Shown piece after piece: positions 1 through 11,051 of a DNA stretch of 64,000 nucleotides. The stretch is from the NCBI GenBank assembly GCA_010093685.1, contig MU006222.1, positions 496,001 through 560,000 of the forward strand. The letters are read 5' to 3'. The stretch is from Ophiobolus disseminans (Eukaryota > Ascomycota > Dothideomycetes > Pleosporales > Phaeosphaeriaceae). A program made the position numbers and the translations under genes. Numbering within the stretch: position 1 is the first letter of the stretch; each line of letters begins with the position of its first letter. A model generated the notes under the pieces. That model was not told the origin of the DNA. It ran no database searches and saw only the letters and a program-made list of their open reading frames with translations.

Positions 1-1545
1 TATAAAGGCGTTTGTAACATCGTATTGTGTTAGCTTAAGATCGTGTTTAGCGGCAATTGCTATAAGTATTCTAAATAACCAGCTTGCAAGTGTCGCTGCG
101 TACGTGTCCTACGAGGTAATATTTCTCTGCTAGTCTCCTCGTACGACTAGGCGTGCCTTGCACTTAACAAAGTTGTACTTCTTATTAAGCTTGTAGGTGT
201 ACACCTATATACAGTCTAGTATCTATTATTCTATTAGCTTAATTAACTGTTTAGGAACCTCTAACTATCATCTTTTCTGCTAATAGCTAGTTAGATAATC
301 TTCTTTAGCTTTCTTGAAGAGATCTCCTATAGAATAGTTCTTAAGCTTGCTTCGACACGTAGGTAGAGGTAGAAGCTAACTCTAATAGAGCTTTAAGCCT
401 TTTGCGAGCATTCTTATTATCTAAGCCTTATCTACAACCTTGTCCTTATGTACTCCTACGTTGCCTGCTTAAGTTCCTGCTATAAAGGCTACTGCCTATA
501 GGACTGTCTTAGACGACCCGTGTAGTGTCGTACAATTAGACTCGTAGTCTGTTATTAACCGCGCAAGTAGTGCTGCGGGTAGCGGCGTATTAGGAGGTGT
601 CGGATATAAGTCCTGGATTTTCCTCCCTTAGTAGAGGCCGCCCTAGTTTTCTGTCTTATCGCGTTTGTTTGGCGCGTCGATTAGCTTATCCTCGTGAAAA
701 GAGGTTGTCTTAGGTACGTCGTGAGGAGTAGGCAGCTCTATCGTCCGTACGAGAGTCGCAATCTCCTCTAGCGTCTTTGCAAGTAAGGGAATCTAGATGC
801 GATAGATGTTTATAGATCGATATCCTATTAGGTATCTAACCTAGGCTTTTAAGTCTAGTCGCTGCAGTTAAGATTGTCTGCGTTGAGTTGCACTACTAAG
901 CGCGAAAGCCTTACAGCTATATGCTTTTAGGTGTCTTAGGCTTAGACGTCGCGGCAACGTAACAATACCGTTTAATAGAGCGGTTCTAGTGAAGAAAACC
1001 TCGTACAGTGTTTTCTACTAGTTCTTGTAGTTTAGTGTTTAATTGTATAGGTATACTCTAGCTCGTGTGATCTCTAGCTAGAGCTCCTAGAATAGGTTAG
1101 CGTCTAGTCTTATTGCGCGAGACTTCTCCTTGTTAACGCCCCCTAAGCGTTCTGCGCCTCCGTTCTGCGCCTGCGTGTCTAGAGCTAAAGGCTTAACTAT
1201 TACCCCTTTAGACGCTAGCTAGCGCTATACTGCTGGTTTTACTGTCGTGATCTTATTATTAGACTTAATAGTCTTTACCTTAATATTAAAGTAGACTTGC
1301 AGGAACACAAGAAACGCGTTAAGTAGCTTAATAATTAATAGGGCCGTACGGTTGTTAGTGAAGTAGAAGTCCCACTAATATCCTAAGCAATACTATGTGT
1401 TTCTTCTGTCCACGCTAGTGTCTTGTATAGAAAGAGTTAAAGAATTTACTATGCCTCCTACAGCTCGATCGACTCGCCAAATAATGTTTAAGATATTTAA
1501 AGAGGAAAAATCTCTCGCTACGGTGTGATGTTCGCAACGTCGTAG
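1..1545 (-). mobile_element. RIP-degraded Ty1/copia retrotransposon, integrase to reverse transcriptase part
   Basis: Read on the minus strand, the sequence gives a broken copia polyprotein. An integrase-core segment containing DTQAQNGGAERL lies near 1130-1190. An integrase C-terminal segment (RYLIGYRS...NIYRI) lies near 780-840. The start of the reverse transcriptase (KARLVVRGD, then TYAATLASWLFRILIAIAA) lies near 50-170 and runs off the left edge. No long ORF survives. In-frame TAG codons stand where Gln or Trp is expected (for example straight after RGD), which is what C-to-T change at CpA on both strands produces. The right edge, near 1545, is placed by the change in base composition; no LTR was seen. 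This is a fungal retroelement, not a host gene. Confidence 0.85.
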
Positions 1546-1596
1546 GGGATATTATATCACCATGCATACATCAAAAATCCCACAAACCCAACCCCC

Positions 1597-3039
1597 CTAC
1601 TCCTCCTCACTCTCCTCCCCCTCGCTCCCACCCCTAACCCTCTCACACCCACACGGCCAAAGATGCGCCACCGCATGGCCAGGATACTTCCTGCTAAATC
1701 GCCGATACCAAGACTCATTCTCCTTCCAATCATCCTCAACCCCAGGATTAATGCCCTGATGCTCACCAATCCTTGGGTACTTGGGATACTCCTTCAGCAC
1801 CTGCCCGCTATACGAAAAATACTCTTCAAGCCCCTGTTCGTCTTCGCGCGTGAATTGGTGGCCGCGGCCAAAGCGACGGTCTGGATCGTGGGCGAAGTCG
1901 GCGTGGCGGCCGTGTCTGCCTTTCTTTACAAAAGGTGCTTCGGCACGCGCTGGTTGGCTGAGAGTTATGTGGCGTTTGGCCTGGTTTTGCGGGATGGGTG
2001 TGTTGTGCAGGACTGTTCGGCCGGTTTTGAGGGTGCTGGCTGTGAGTATTCTGGCTTCGCTTTGCGAAGTGAGGTGGACCACTTTGGACGAACCATCGGG
2101 GTCTTCAGGGTGCATACGCACGTCGTGCAAGAACCTTGCGAGGTTTTCTGCTTTGCGCGCTTGCTCTTCAGTGTCGCCGTCGTGCTTGGTCGATACGGTT
2201 GGGATTTCTTCTGGCGTCATCTCTTCGGGGGGGTGTGCGGTCGGCTCTTGGAGAGGCTCTTCAAATCGGACTTTGCGAGTATCACACCTTGCTTGACCAT
2301 GCTTTTGTTTGTGTCCCGCGGGTGATTGCTTCACCTTCTGTCCGTCCGCGTGGTGAGTTTTTGGCTTCTTGGGCGTTTGCTGCGAGGCCTGTGCTGGCTC
2401 AGGTGCGTTGTCGTGTTTGCGCTTCGCGTCAGTCTTACAACTCATCACATTTTTGCTGAGGCTTCTTCATGTACTTTTGCTGTGCGCTGAAGCCTTACCC
2501 TTGCCCTCGACGTTCGTGCCCTTTGGCGCGTCGTTCCATAGAGGGTCCTTGGGATCAACTTCATAGTCTGCTTCTGGGACAGCCGGCAGCTTGCTCAGGG
2601 GATTTGGTGGGAGTGCTCGCGTCTCTGCCGCCTCGATCCAGTCTGCAATCTCGGACTTGGTGACGTCCGCATCTTTGAATTGCTTTCTTTTCCCAGCGCC
2701 GGCATACTCCTCGACGATGTCAAGAAGCTGATCGAGGTTCTTGTTTCGTAGCCCTTTCGATGCGCGAGCGGTCGCTTTTCTCTTACCGCTCTTATCGTAC
2801 AAGGGGATCTTCAGTCCATCCTCCTCGAAGAAGCGCGGCCCGGCGTTTGGAGTTGCAGGCGACTTCTTCACAAGCTTGAACTTTGAGACGCCAGCGTTTT
2901 GCAGTGCTGCTAGGTTGAAGCCTCCTGCGTTCTTCTTCTTCGGTTGGGGTCTGCGCTGCCCAGCCTGCATCACACGAGCGATAGCATCGGTATCATCTAT
3001 GATGTTGGTGTGGCGGGCCTTTCCTTTGCTTGGATCCAT
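1597..3039 (-). CDS. Basic nuclear-type protein of unknown function, split by an in-frame stop or a missed intron
   Basis: Not recognised. A 190-residue ORF starts at ATG 3039 and stops at TGA 2469-2467. A second ORF of about 280 codons continues in the same frame (first ATG at 2445) to 1597. Both halves are rich in Lys, Pro and acidic residues, with stretches such as KKNAGGFNLAALQNAG in the first and HADFAHDPDRRFGRGHQF in the second. About 20 nt between two fungal genes is implausibly short, so one gene is likely. An intron from GTAAGG at 2498 to CCAG at 2394 (105 nt, with an ACTGAC branch candidate) keeps frame and removes the stop, giving about 445 residues. A nonsense mutation, or two separate genes, are the alternatives. 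Confidence 0.55.
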
Positions 3040-4259
3040 GGCGAATGGTTTTCTGTGGTGGTATGTAGTTCGAAGGTAGGAAGAAAGTAGGGGACGACGC
3101 TACAATAGGTGATAGTCGTGGGTATTGTGAGACCTTCGTTTGTCTCAACTGCCACACAATGCGGTGAAGGCGGGAAGGTTTGACTCAACAGCTACGATCA
3201 AAGCTGGCGCACAATGTAAAAACGCTCTTCACTAGATTGAGGAAGAGACAAAGTCAGACAGTCTCGTGGGGTGCTGTACTTATGTGCGATGAACGAGAAT
3301 TCTTGCCATGTAGTCAACTATGGGTCAGGTTTGATACTGGGCATTCATTGCCTCGACGAACCTACGCAGACTGATCGTCTCCCATGGTTGAGCCATACTT
3401 ACAAGTCCGAAACTACTGCTAGTGTAGACCCCAGCAAAGAACCCTGAAGACTCGAGAAGCACGTGACAGTGCAATGAAATGAAATGAGCGAACGCAGTTC
3501 TACCCTCCATTTAGGTAATATCTGCCGTTGAGGTAGCGGTGATCAGTCGCACATTGTAAGAACCTGACAAACAGAGTGAGAACCAGGAATAACCGTGGAA
3601 AACAAAGAATATGGGACAGCTATAAAGAACAGAGCGGACAATGTGAGGCATTTTGGCTCTCTGTCTTTAGAACTATACTGCAAGGAAGTATTTGGACGGT
3701 CGTTGTGGTTGGTTTAGACACGTAGCAGTATCGACGAGGTTCGTAGAGATTTTGTGGGTCGCGATGAGACTAGCGAAAGAGATCCGTGGTTGTCTAAGAC
3801 CGTGGTACCATGTCACAACACCAGGAACAGCGATGAGATAGAACTTTGGTAGTTCTGCACTGTCAACTGTGGCTGGAGCGAGTTAGCGACTAAAGCTAAA
3901 GTCAGGTACATGTGTCATGCATGCTTGCGAATAAGGCTAGAGTTGAGAGACGAGGCAGAATTGCTAGCTTATGAAAAGGCAATCGTGTTAGGTGAAAACA
4001 AGCAACATGGTAGTCAGCCGAACTGAAATGAGCAGGAGTTTTGTATTGTGACACGTTAAAGATGTTATTGCAAGAGGGTTGAAGTCAGAAAGGGGCCGGG
4101 ACTGAATGAGGCGACGAAGCACGTGAGGCGCGCGCGGATCCGATTACCAGATGTGCCTCGGCAACCCGCCATCGTCATTTCGCGACATCAACGCTCAGCT
4201 CCCTTCACCACCGACGCCTGCGCATCCAACGTACCGCGACAGGGCAACACTCTGTCAAG
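3040..4259. other. Intergenic, no gene seen
   Basis: It separates two genes that diverge. Only short unconvincing ORFs occur, with no RNA gene or transposon remnant that I can recognise. The stretch just before 4260 is CA-rich and is probably the 5' leader of PEX14. Confidence 0.6.
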
Positions 4260-5520
4260 ATGGTCGTCCGCGAGGACCTCATCACGTCGGCTGTAAGTTT
4301 CATCCTGATAGTATTAGAGTACACACTAACACATAGCAGATATCTTGTGAGTTGTTACTATCGCGCCATGCATATGCTCCTTTCTCATCCCAAATCTAGT
4401 CCTGCAAGATCCATCCGTCGCAAGCGCGCCACTCGAGAAGCGCATAGCATTTCTTCAATCCAAGAACCTCACGCAAGAAGAAGTCGACGTGTCTCTTGCT
4501 CGCGCCGCCACCGAAGACCCCAGCCAGCCCGCTCCACCACCGCAGGCCTCCGCACCCCCCAACTATGCATATAACAGACCGCCCCCGAACGCGCCAGCAT
4601 ATAACTATCCCCCGCAAGGGTACTGGCAGCCGCCGCCACCGCCCGAGTAAGTTGGAAGGGTCACTAATGCATGTGATTGGGACTGACTTTGTAGGCCGCC
4701 GAAACGCGACTGGCGTGACTATTTCATCATGGCGACGGTAATGGGAGGCGTAGGATACGGCCTCTACTTCACAGCAAAGCGCTACATCGCGCCCCTGATC
4801 AAACCACCCACACCACCACAGTTAGAGCAAGATAAGGCCTCCATTGATGAGTCGTTCAAGCGCGCATTCGATCTCTTGGAGCAGCTCAACACCGACACAA
4901 GCGCACTAAAGGCATCAGAAGAGGCGAGGACGACGAGGTTAGATAATGCACTAGGCGAGGTAGAAAGCGTATTAGTCAGCCTCAAGGAGTCGTCAAAGAG
5001 ACAAGGAGACGACAACAGACGCATCGAGGACGATGTGCGCGGTTTGAGGGATCTCATTCCAAAGGCAATGGATGCACAGAAAGAGTCGACCGACACCAGA
5101 CTGCGAGAGCTTTCGACCGAACTCAAGAGCCTGAAGACGCTCGTCGGCAACAGAATGAGTGCCCCAGCCGCCCGCCCGTCCGCCCCGACATCCAGCTACT
5201 ACGGCACAACCCAGCCACAGAGCCCTGCACAGACACCCAATGTCAACGGCACATCCGGAACGTCGACGCCGGCACCCCAGCCTTCGTCCGCCCCTACGCC
5301 AGCCGAGCAGACGAACGGCACTAGCACCACTGAGGCCCAGGGAAGCAGCACCCCGGCAGCATCAACTCCAGCAGCAGAAAAGCCTGCACCTTCGCTATAC
5401 AGCCGACCGAGCGGCCGCGCTGCGATTCCAGCATGGCAGATGGCAGCGCAAAAGAAGAGCGAGGAGGCCAAGAAGGACACAAGCGAGAGCGGAACCGCCA
5501 CTGACGCCACAAGTTCATAG
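4260..5520 (+). CDS. PEX14: Peroxin-14, peroxisomal docking protein
   Basis: PEX14 is the membrane docking component for PEX5 and PEX7 cargo receptors at the peroxisome. My model is join(4260-4292, 4340-4346, 4400-4646, 4695-5520), 370 residues. The N-terminal PEX14 domain starts VVREDLITSA and continues FLQDPSVASAPLEKR and FLQSKNLTQEEVD, as in the family. A Pro-rich linker follows, then a hydrophobic segment (GGVGYGLYF) near residues 107-125, a coiled coil of about 100 residues, and a Ser/Thr/Pro/Ala-rich tail. Exon 2 is only 7 nt (ATATCTT); it is needed to restore the invariant ...SFLQDP reading, and both flanking introns have good GT...AG ends. The length is normal for fungi. Confidence 0.93.
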
Positions 5521-5686
5521 CATCCTGTATATCTCCAACCCCCTCCCATTAGTCCATCGTCTTCCTGATGTAGCGTTCCAGCGGCCTTCAGCCCATCATC
5601 CCATGAGTATTCAACCATATATCGTACACCGAGTCCATCCAGCCCTTGCTCACCCATATACTCTTTTTTGCTAATCTCGTATGAAC

Positions 5687-7639
5687 TTAATGAGCCATAG
5701 TCATTCTCATACCCTCCACACCCTCCAACTCCTCCTTCAGCAACCCATACCAATCAACCATCCTCCGTCCCCCCGCCCCATGCACAACAGCATACTCCTC
5801 GCTGAACCCGCCCGTCTGCTCTGCTAGTCGCGTCTTCCACGTTCCAGACACGCTCACGCCGTCGCAGCCTTCGCCGTGCACACAGCACTTGGGCACACGC
5901 GCTTTTACTACGCCCTGGCTGCCCAGCCCCGGCTCCTGTTTCGCGGCGTTGTGCGCTTGGTTCAGCAGCATGCTTGCGCGGCGCGGACGGCCTGTGCCGA
6001 TGGGCTTGTTGCGGCTGTTTGGCGGGGAGAAGAGGTGTGTTGGTGAGACGGGGCGGGATGGGATTTCGATCCAGGGCTCTGTGGGCGTGTTGTTGGGGTC
6101 GTTGACTTGTGCGGACAGGGGGTGCGGAGGGCGGCCGCCGGCGAGGAGTTGGTGCAGGCGCGACGTGCTGGCGATGGGGCGTATGGCCTGCTCTGCTTGC
6201 GTGACGGCGTGTCTGTCTGGCGAGACAGCGCGGGAGGGCAGGCGCGATCCCGGCGCTGAGACGGCGAGGTAGAGGGCGCGGTCGTGTGGTGTGAAGGTGC
6301 GCGGTTTGGCGTAGTCGGCGGGCGTGTGGGCGTTTAGCGGCGCGAGCGTGCTGCCGAAGGTGTAGCCGGGCGTCTCCATACCGGCGGGCTTGAACAGAGA
6401 GCGGAGAGATGGGTCTGAGGCGCCGCGCGCGGACGAGCGGAGGAGGCTCTGGCCTGTGGCTGTTGCGCCTTCGGCGTAGTACGTTCCGTCGTAGATGGTC
6501 AGGTCGGTCAGGTCGATGTGCGAGCCTGCACGAGAGCCAGCGCGAGAAAGATTCGGCGTTCCAAGCGGTGACGGACCTCTTGAGACTATCTGCGGTCCTG
6601 GGCCTGCTCCCAACGACGCGTCAGTGTAGCTTCCGCGCTCATCGAGGACAGCCAGGTTAGCCAGGCCACTGATCGAGCCCATGCGCGAGAGCGCTGGAGT
6701 CGCCGTGGGCGTCGGGACGCGCGAGTACTGTGAATAGCCCAGGCCTCCCGCGTACAGCGAATCTCGGGAGGTGGCCTTGTTAAGAGAAGTCACGAATCCA
6801 TCGCGAGAAGCTGGGAACGGCGTACTCAGGTCCAGCAAGCCCGACGGATCACTTGCGAAGCGCTGAAGCATGCGTCCCGGGTCCGCCTGCAAGGAACCAA
6901 AGTCACTCCTCGACAGCATGAGGCGGTGCATGGAAGGGTGCGCAGACGACGGCCGACTCGCGCGACTCTCGGGGTAATATGCTTCGAAGGAGCGTCTGGC
7001 GTCGTCGCCGCGCTGCTGAGGTTCCTGGAGGCGCAGAGATGGCGTACTCGAGCGGTGTGTGACGTTTGCGCGCGCGTCGTGGGCGGCCAGGGCGGAGAGC
7101 GAGGTATGCGATCCAGCACGAGAGGGATTGCGAGAAGACGCCTGCGACGGGATCAACGGCGTCATGCCTAACAATGATACTCCGCCGTGGATAGAGGGAA
7201 GGGCGGGCGGGCCAGGGCGGACAATGGTAGGCATCTGTATGTCGTCGTCTTCTATAGCTTCCTCTACCTGATCCATGGCCTGCGCCACCTGTCTCCTCGC
7301 CTCCTCTTCTTGCTCTTTCTGTGCTTGTAGGGTATGTAGACGGCTCTTGTTCAGCGCGGCAATGCTCGATTCGGGGACCAAGTCAGGCGCCTTGGGGTCG
7401 TAGATGGGCGCGACATCCTGGATGGTGCCAACGATGTTGATGCCTTTCTTTGTCGAGAAAGGGACCGGCTCGATGGGATTGCCCGCTGGGAAGGCATAGA
7501 GGTAGTGGCCTCGATAATGGTACGCCACTCCCGTTTGGAGCGATTGTTGGCCCTCAAGCCCAGAGACGTAGACGCGTTGCGCTTGTGCTCTATGAGCCGC
7601 GATCCTTGCATTTTCAATGTGCTTTTGCACACCGGGCAT
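5687..7639 (-). CDS. Ser/Pro-rich protein of unknown function
   Basis: One 650-codon exon starting MPGVQKHIENARIAAHRAQ. Not recognised. The N-terminal 100 residues look folded (RVYVSGLEGQQSLQTGV, then a short YHYRGHYLYAFPAGNP stretch). A Gln/Glu-rich helix near residues 105-130 follows. Most of the rest is low-complexity Ser, Arg, Pro and Ala with repeated SRAGSH and SRPSS motifs, probably disordered and phosphorylated. A more ordered C-terminal segment contains Cys residues (KCCVHGEGCDGVSVSGTW) that could bind metal. No membrane segment or signal peptide is evident. It converges with PEX14, whose stop lies 166 bp away. Confidence 0.8.
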   Translation of the reverse strand: MPGVQKHIENARIAAHRAQAQRVYVSGLEGQQSLQTGVAYHYRGHYLYAFPAGNPIEPVPFSTKKGINIVGTIQDVAPIYDPKAPDLVPESSIAALNKSRLHTLQAQKEQEEEARRQVAQAMDQVEEAIEDDDIQMPTIVRPGPPALPSIHGGVSLLGMTPLIPSQASSRNPSRAGSHTSLSALAAHDARANVTHRSSTPSLRLQEPQQRGDDARRSFEAYYPESRASRPSSAHPSMHRLMLSRSDFGSLQADPGRMLQRFASDPSGLLDLSTPFPASRDGFVTSLNKATSRDSLYAGGLGYSQYSRVPTPTATPALSRMGSISGLANLAVLDERGSYTDASLGAGPGPQIVSRGPSPLGTPNLSRAGSRAGSHIDLTDLTIYDGTYYAEGATATGQSLLRSSARGASDPSLRSLFKPAGMETPGYTFGSTLAPLNAHTPADYAKPRTFTPHDRALYLAVSAPGSRLPSRAVSPDRHAVTQAEQAIRPIASTSRLHQLLAGGRPPHPLSAQVNDPNNTPTEPWIEIPSRPVSPTHLFSPPNSRNKPIGTGRPRRASMLLNQAHNAAKQEPGLGSQGVVKARVPKCCVHGEGCDGVSVSGTWKTRLAEQTGGFSEEYAVVHGAGGRRMVDWYGLLKEELEGVEGMRMTMAH

Positions 7640-8183
7640 GGTTGCGGTTGGTCGGGCTACAAGTGTTGGCGGCGAAGAGAAAGGATTGGAGAGGTCACGA
7701 TTGCAATGATATGAGGCTATTGGAGGGGAGGAAGCAAACGCGCACCAGCGGCTACTGGTGGAAATTCAAACGAGGGGCACTTACTGGCTTGCTGGTCTTT
7801 TTGTCACCATTGGGTGGTTGGTTTTGAGCGGAGGAACTTCTCTGACGAAGAAAGGCAGTATTGCTTATGTGAAAGGCACGTGCCCGTTCTGGGAATTCCG
7901 TTTCCCATGGTGAAGGTGAGAAGGAGAAGCAAACGGCCGACTGGTGTTGGTGAGTCCTGTATAACTCCAGTAGCTATTTCCCGACTTATAACACATCATT
8001 AAAAGTACTGAAGATGTACGGGCCACACCAAACGTGGAATGTTGAGTTGATGTTGGTGAAGGCGGAAATAGACAGAGTGAGAGAAAGTATAGAAGCGCTC
8101 ACACTGACAGGAAATGAAAACATTGAACACAAGAACACACGAACGCGCCTTTAATTGCAATTCTACCTATCGCAGCTCACCGC
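7640..8183. other. Intergenic, no gene seen
   Basis: It holds the upstream region of the minus-strand gene ending at 7639 and the 3' side of the minus-strand gene at 8184. No other signal was recognised. Confidence 0.6.
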
Positions 8184-8549
8184 TCACTGGCGGCCAGATG
8201 AAGTGCCGTCCTGACCGCCAGACGTCACTTCATTAAGTCCCTCCTCGTCAGAAGGCTCGGTGTAAGTGCCGGCCTCCTTAGTGGCACCACGAGTGCGTTC
8301 TTCGATAATGTTGCTGCTGTCAATAGCATCCTTCTCGTCTCTCTCTGCCTCATGTCAACGACTCATATTGTCATCGGATACGCAAGCCATACCTAACTGC
8401 TTATCCGAGTCGCCGCCGTCATCATACTCCGTTGCCTCAATGGCTGCGCCATCGCTCTGTACAGGGATTTCTGATTGGCCGGTGCGGGACTTGTAGTCGT
8501 CGTCGGCAACGTCGCTGGTACGAGCGTCATACTGGTTAGAGGAGCTCAT
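8184..8549 (-). CDS. Small acidic protein resembling the CHZ histone-chaperone domain family
   Basis: Two exons, 8549-8393 and 8344-8184, give 105 residues. The 48-nt intron runs from GTATGG to GGCAG. The first exon begins MSSSNQYDARTSDVADDD. The second carries AIDSSNIIEERTRGATKEAG and then TYTEPSDEEGL. The ID.SNII..RTRG pattern matches what I recall of the CHZ motif, which in yeast Chz1 binds H2A.Z-H2B; small fungal proteins of this size with the same tail are known to me only as CHZ-domain or hypothetical. It is strongly acidic with no hydrophobic segment, so a nuclear or cytosolic histone-binding role is plausible but inferred. A minus-strand TATATAA lies about 120 bp upstream of the start. 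Confidence 0.7.
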
Positions 8550-9737
8550 GGTGATAGTGTCTGGGAGTATGTTGGACGGGTTTGAAATGTGTGGAATGGT
8601 TGGAGTCGTTGTTCGAAGGTACCAGGAGGCGTCTGATTTGAGACAGTAGCAGTAAAGCAGACCGACTTATATAGACCTTACCTACACTGTTCAGATGTCA
8701 TCATTTTAGACGCACTCAGCAAGCCTTGGCGAAGGTGTAAATCGACGCACGCGCTGTGCAATTGGACGATACGCAACAATATAATCATGACAGCATCGCG
8801 CGGAGAATGGGGACTCAGCTCCAAGGACCACCATGCTGTCCGTGGAGTAGAAGTTTAACGGAAGAAGAGAGACTCATGGCGATCTGGCGTACGGGATCTC
8901 ATGCTAAAGACGGGAGCTATCGCATAGTTGCGATCGAACCGTGTTGCCCTAAAGTAGAGCAGCAGCAGTGTCATCGCGTTGTCGAAACATCGGAAGGTAC
9001 GACGGTCTCATGGGAGCATGCTCCTAATGACTGGTAATTCAGAGAGTGGGGAATTTCCCTCGTAAAGGACCAAATTAATTACTTCAGAGCCCATTTGATC
9101 CAACCTAAGCATCAGCGATACTCACTCATAATTTCGCGAGCAGACGCACGTGCTGTGAGCTTTCCGATATGCAAGGAACAAGGACCGCCATGCAGTCTGT
9201 CGATTTCGTTTCGTACCCAGCCATCGCATCTCGAAAAGGGAGACGGTCGACGTCAAGACGTTCTTAGCGTCAAGGGACGCATGTAGCGATCTGTCCGGGC
9301 ATATAGATTAGCGATCTGCAGGTGTAGAAGCGAGATCGATCGCGCAGTCGCCATGGCAATCTTGCTGCATCATGCAATTCCGATGATGTCGGTGACGAAG
9401 GTGCGGAAAGTTTGTTTAGGTTCATGGCTGGGGTTGACGTTAGCGTGGCGCGAAACGCGAGATCGCGAGGTCATGATATCACGAAAAACCACTTACTTTT
9501 CTCTTTCTGGTAAAGGCTGTGGGAACCACGACGGCAGTCGAAAGTAACCTTTTATAATTCGTTCGCAATCATCGTCTCTTTCTGTCATCCTTTGATCTCT
9601 TTAGAGTAGTAGGAGTATTCACGCTTGGTTTGTCAGGGGGAAACCATACTGAAAACAATGACGGTGTACACTATTTCGAGTCCTATCAGAACTTCTGTCC
9701 TTCTCAGTTCCAAACACTTACCGCCCCGTCTATACTC
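8550..9737. other. Intergenic, no gene seen
   Basis: Apart from the TATA-like site there is no convincing gene. Two short plus-strand ORFs (8756-9037 and 9095-9286) have no recognisable content. Short similar words recur about 360-400 bp apart (AAGGACCACCATGC near 8822 and AAGGACCGCCATGC near 9180), too little to call a repeat family. Confidence 0.5.
8667..8674 (-). promoter_or_regulatory. Possible TATA box of the CHZ-like gene
   Basis: On the minus strand this reads CTATATAA, about 120 bp upstream of the ATG at 8549. Placement fits a core promoter element for that gene; nothing else supports it. Confidence 0.35.
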
Positions 9738-11051
9738 CTAGTCTTTCATAATAAGTTCCAGCTTCCCTTCCCTCACCTCCGCGTACAAATCACTGCCAAG
9801 CGGCAGTCTCTGGATCTTACCATACAGCCCATTATCCTCCACAACTTCGTAATCCACACCGGACACATTTGCAACTCCAATTTCAACCTTCCATTCCGCC
9901 ACGCCAGCCCACTCTCTTGGGTAACTCAAAGTAGCCGCTCCGACTCCAGTGACATGCTTGCTAGTCGAGAAATAGAGTGGCCGTATTTTGAAGTAATCAT
10001 CCACGATTGGAGTCAGTAGATCCACAGTCGTGATGCACAAAGTGCATGTGGTGGTGATATAATTATGCTGAACGCCTCGGAACTCGTCAAACGCCCAATA
10101 TGGAAGCAAAGTCGCATTGATAGTACCGGACACGGACTGGATATGTGTCACCGCGCCATGTACTAGAGAGGCGTGTACAGCACCGTGCGCTGTTGTAATG
10201 TTGGTGGTGGAGTTGCGCAATGAGAGCTTGTCGAATGCAAATGGCATGCGTATATCTATGTCACCAGACACTGATTGAGCCGCCAGTATGCCGCCCGTCC
10301 ATGGGCCCGAAGACCATCGTTTAGGTGGGAGGTCAAGGTCAATTGTGCCGTCAATTGTTGAGAATGTGATTGATCCAGGCAATGACCAATTTCCAGTAAT
10401 GGTTCCATAGTCGGAGGATATGCTGATAGCATGTGCGGTAAAGTAAAAAGTCTCGTGGCACACGATGTCGCCATATGTGGAGTGTAAAGCCATGTGATAT
10501 GTCTCGAAATCGACCTCGGACCAGACAACAATAGACAGATATTTTGTGTCTACGCGGGTTCCGACACCACCAAATTGTAGTGATCCGGGCTGTACGGCTA
10601 TTATGATGTCGATGTTCATGCTTGCCACATTCGAGGCGCAATTGGATGTACTGAGGATTGACAAAGTTGATTTATTGCTCGAAAACTCCAAACAATCCAG
10701 CGACGACCGATCTGGAGATCGTCCTTTGACAAGGACCTCGAAACTATGATGTTGTCGAGTATCTCCTTTGACAAAGGCAATCATGCCTGCGACATTCTTG
10801 TGGCTGAAGGGGTCATCGAGCGCTTCCCAAATGGTCAAATGATCATCGTAGTTGTTGGTATCGATATCGAAGCCAAAGCGAGCCTCCACTCCCTGTTCCC
10901 CATCGGTACCTAAAACAAGATTGGAGGCGCCCGTGGTCTTGAGTGAGTCTGAAGGAGTTAAGACGTTTTGTATGTTTACGATGTCGCTCGTCGCATAGTG
11001 CACGAAAAGCACAATCGTAGCGAACCATATGTTCGAATGTACCAATACCAT
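9738..11051 (-). CDS. Secreted adhesin-like protein (DUF4097-type beta-repeat)
   Basis: A single 437-codon exon. It begins MVLVHSNIWFATIVLFVHYA, a hydrophobic segment that should act as signal peptide or anchor. The middle and C-terminal parts alternate short beta-like units with Ser/Thr/Gly turns (SVSGDIDIRMPF, TTNITTAHGAVHASLVHGAV, QSVSGTINATLLPYW), typical of the putative adhesin DUF4097 fold. Several N-glycosylation sequons are present (NST, NIT, NAT, NVS). There is no GPI-like hydrophobic C-terminus, so it is probably secreted or anchored at the N-terminus. The function is unknown; the domain call rests on pattern only. Confidence 0.75.
   Translation of the reverse strand: MVLVHSNIWFATIVLFVHYATSDIVNIQNVLTPSDSLKTTGASNLVLGTDGEQGVEARFGFDIDTNNYDDHLTIWEALDDPFSHKNVAGMIAFVKGDTRQHHSFEVLVKGRSPDRSSLDCLEFSSNKSTLSILSTSNCASNVASMNIDIIIAVQPGSLQFGGVGTRVDTKYLSIVVWSEVDFETYHMALHSTYGDIVCHETFYFTAHAISISSDYGTITGNWSLPGSITFSTIDGTIDLDLPPKRWSSGPWTGGILAAQSVSGDIDIRMPFAFDKLSLRNSTTNITTAHGAVHASLVHGAVTHIQSVSGTINATLLPYWAFDEFRGVQHNYITTTCTLCITTVDLLTPIVDDYFKIRPLYFSTSKHVTGVGAATLSYPREWAGVAEWKVEIGVANVSGVDYEVVEDNGLYGKIQRLPLGSDLYAEVREGKLELIMKD

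Noticed and set aside
8743..9200. Possible imperfect duplication (similar words near 8745/9142 and 8822/9180)
   Set aside because: The spacings differ and matches are only 14-20 nt, so no consistent repeat unit exists.
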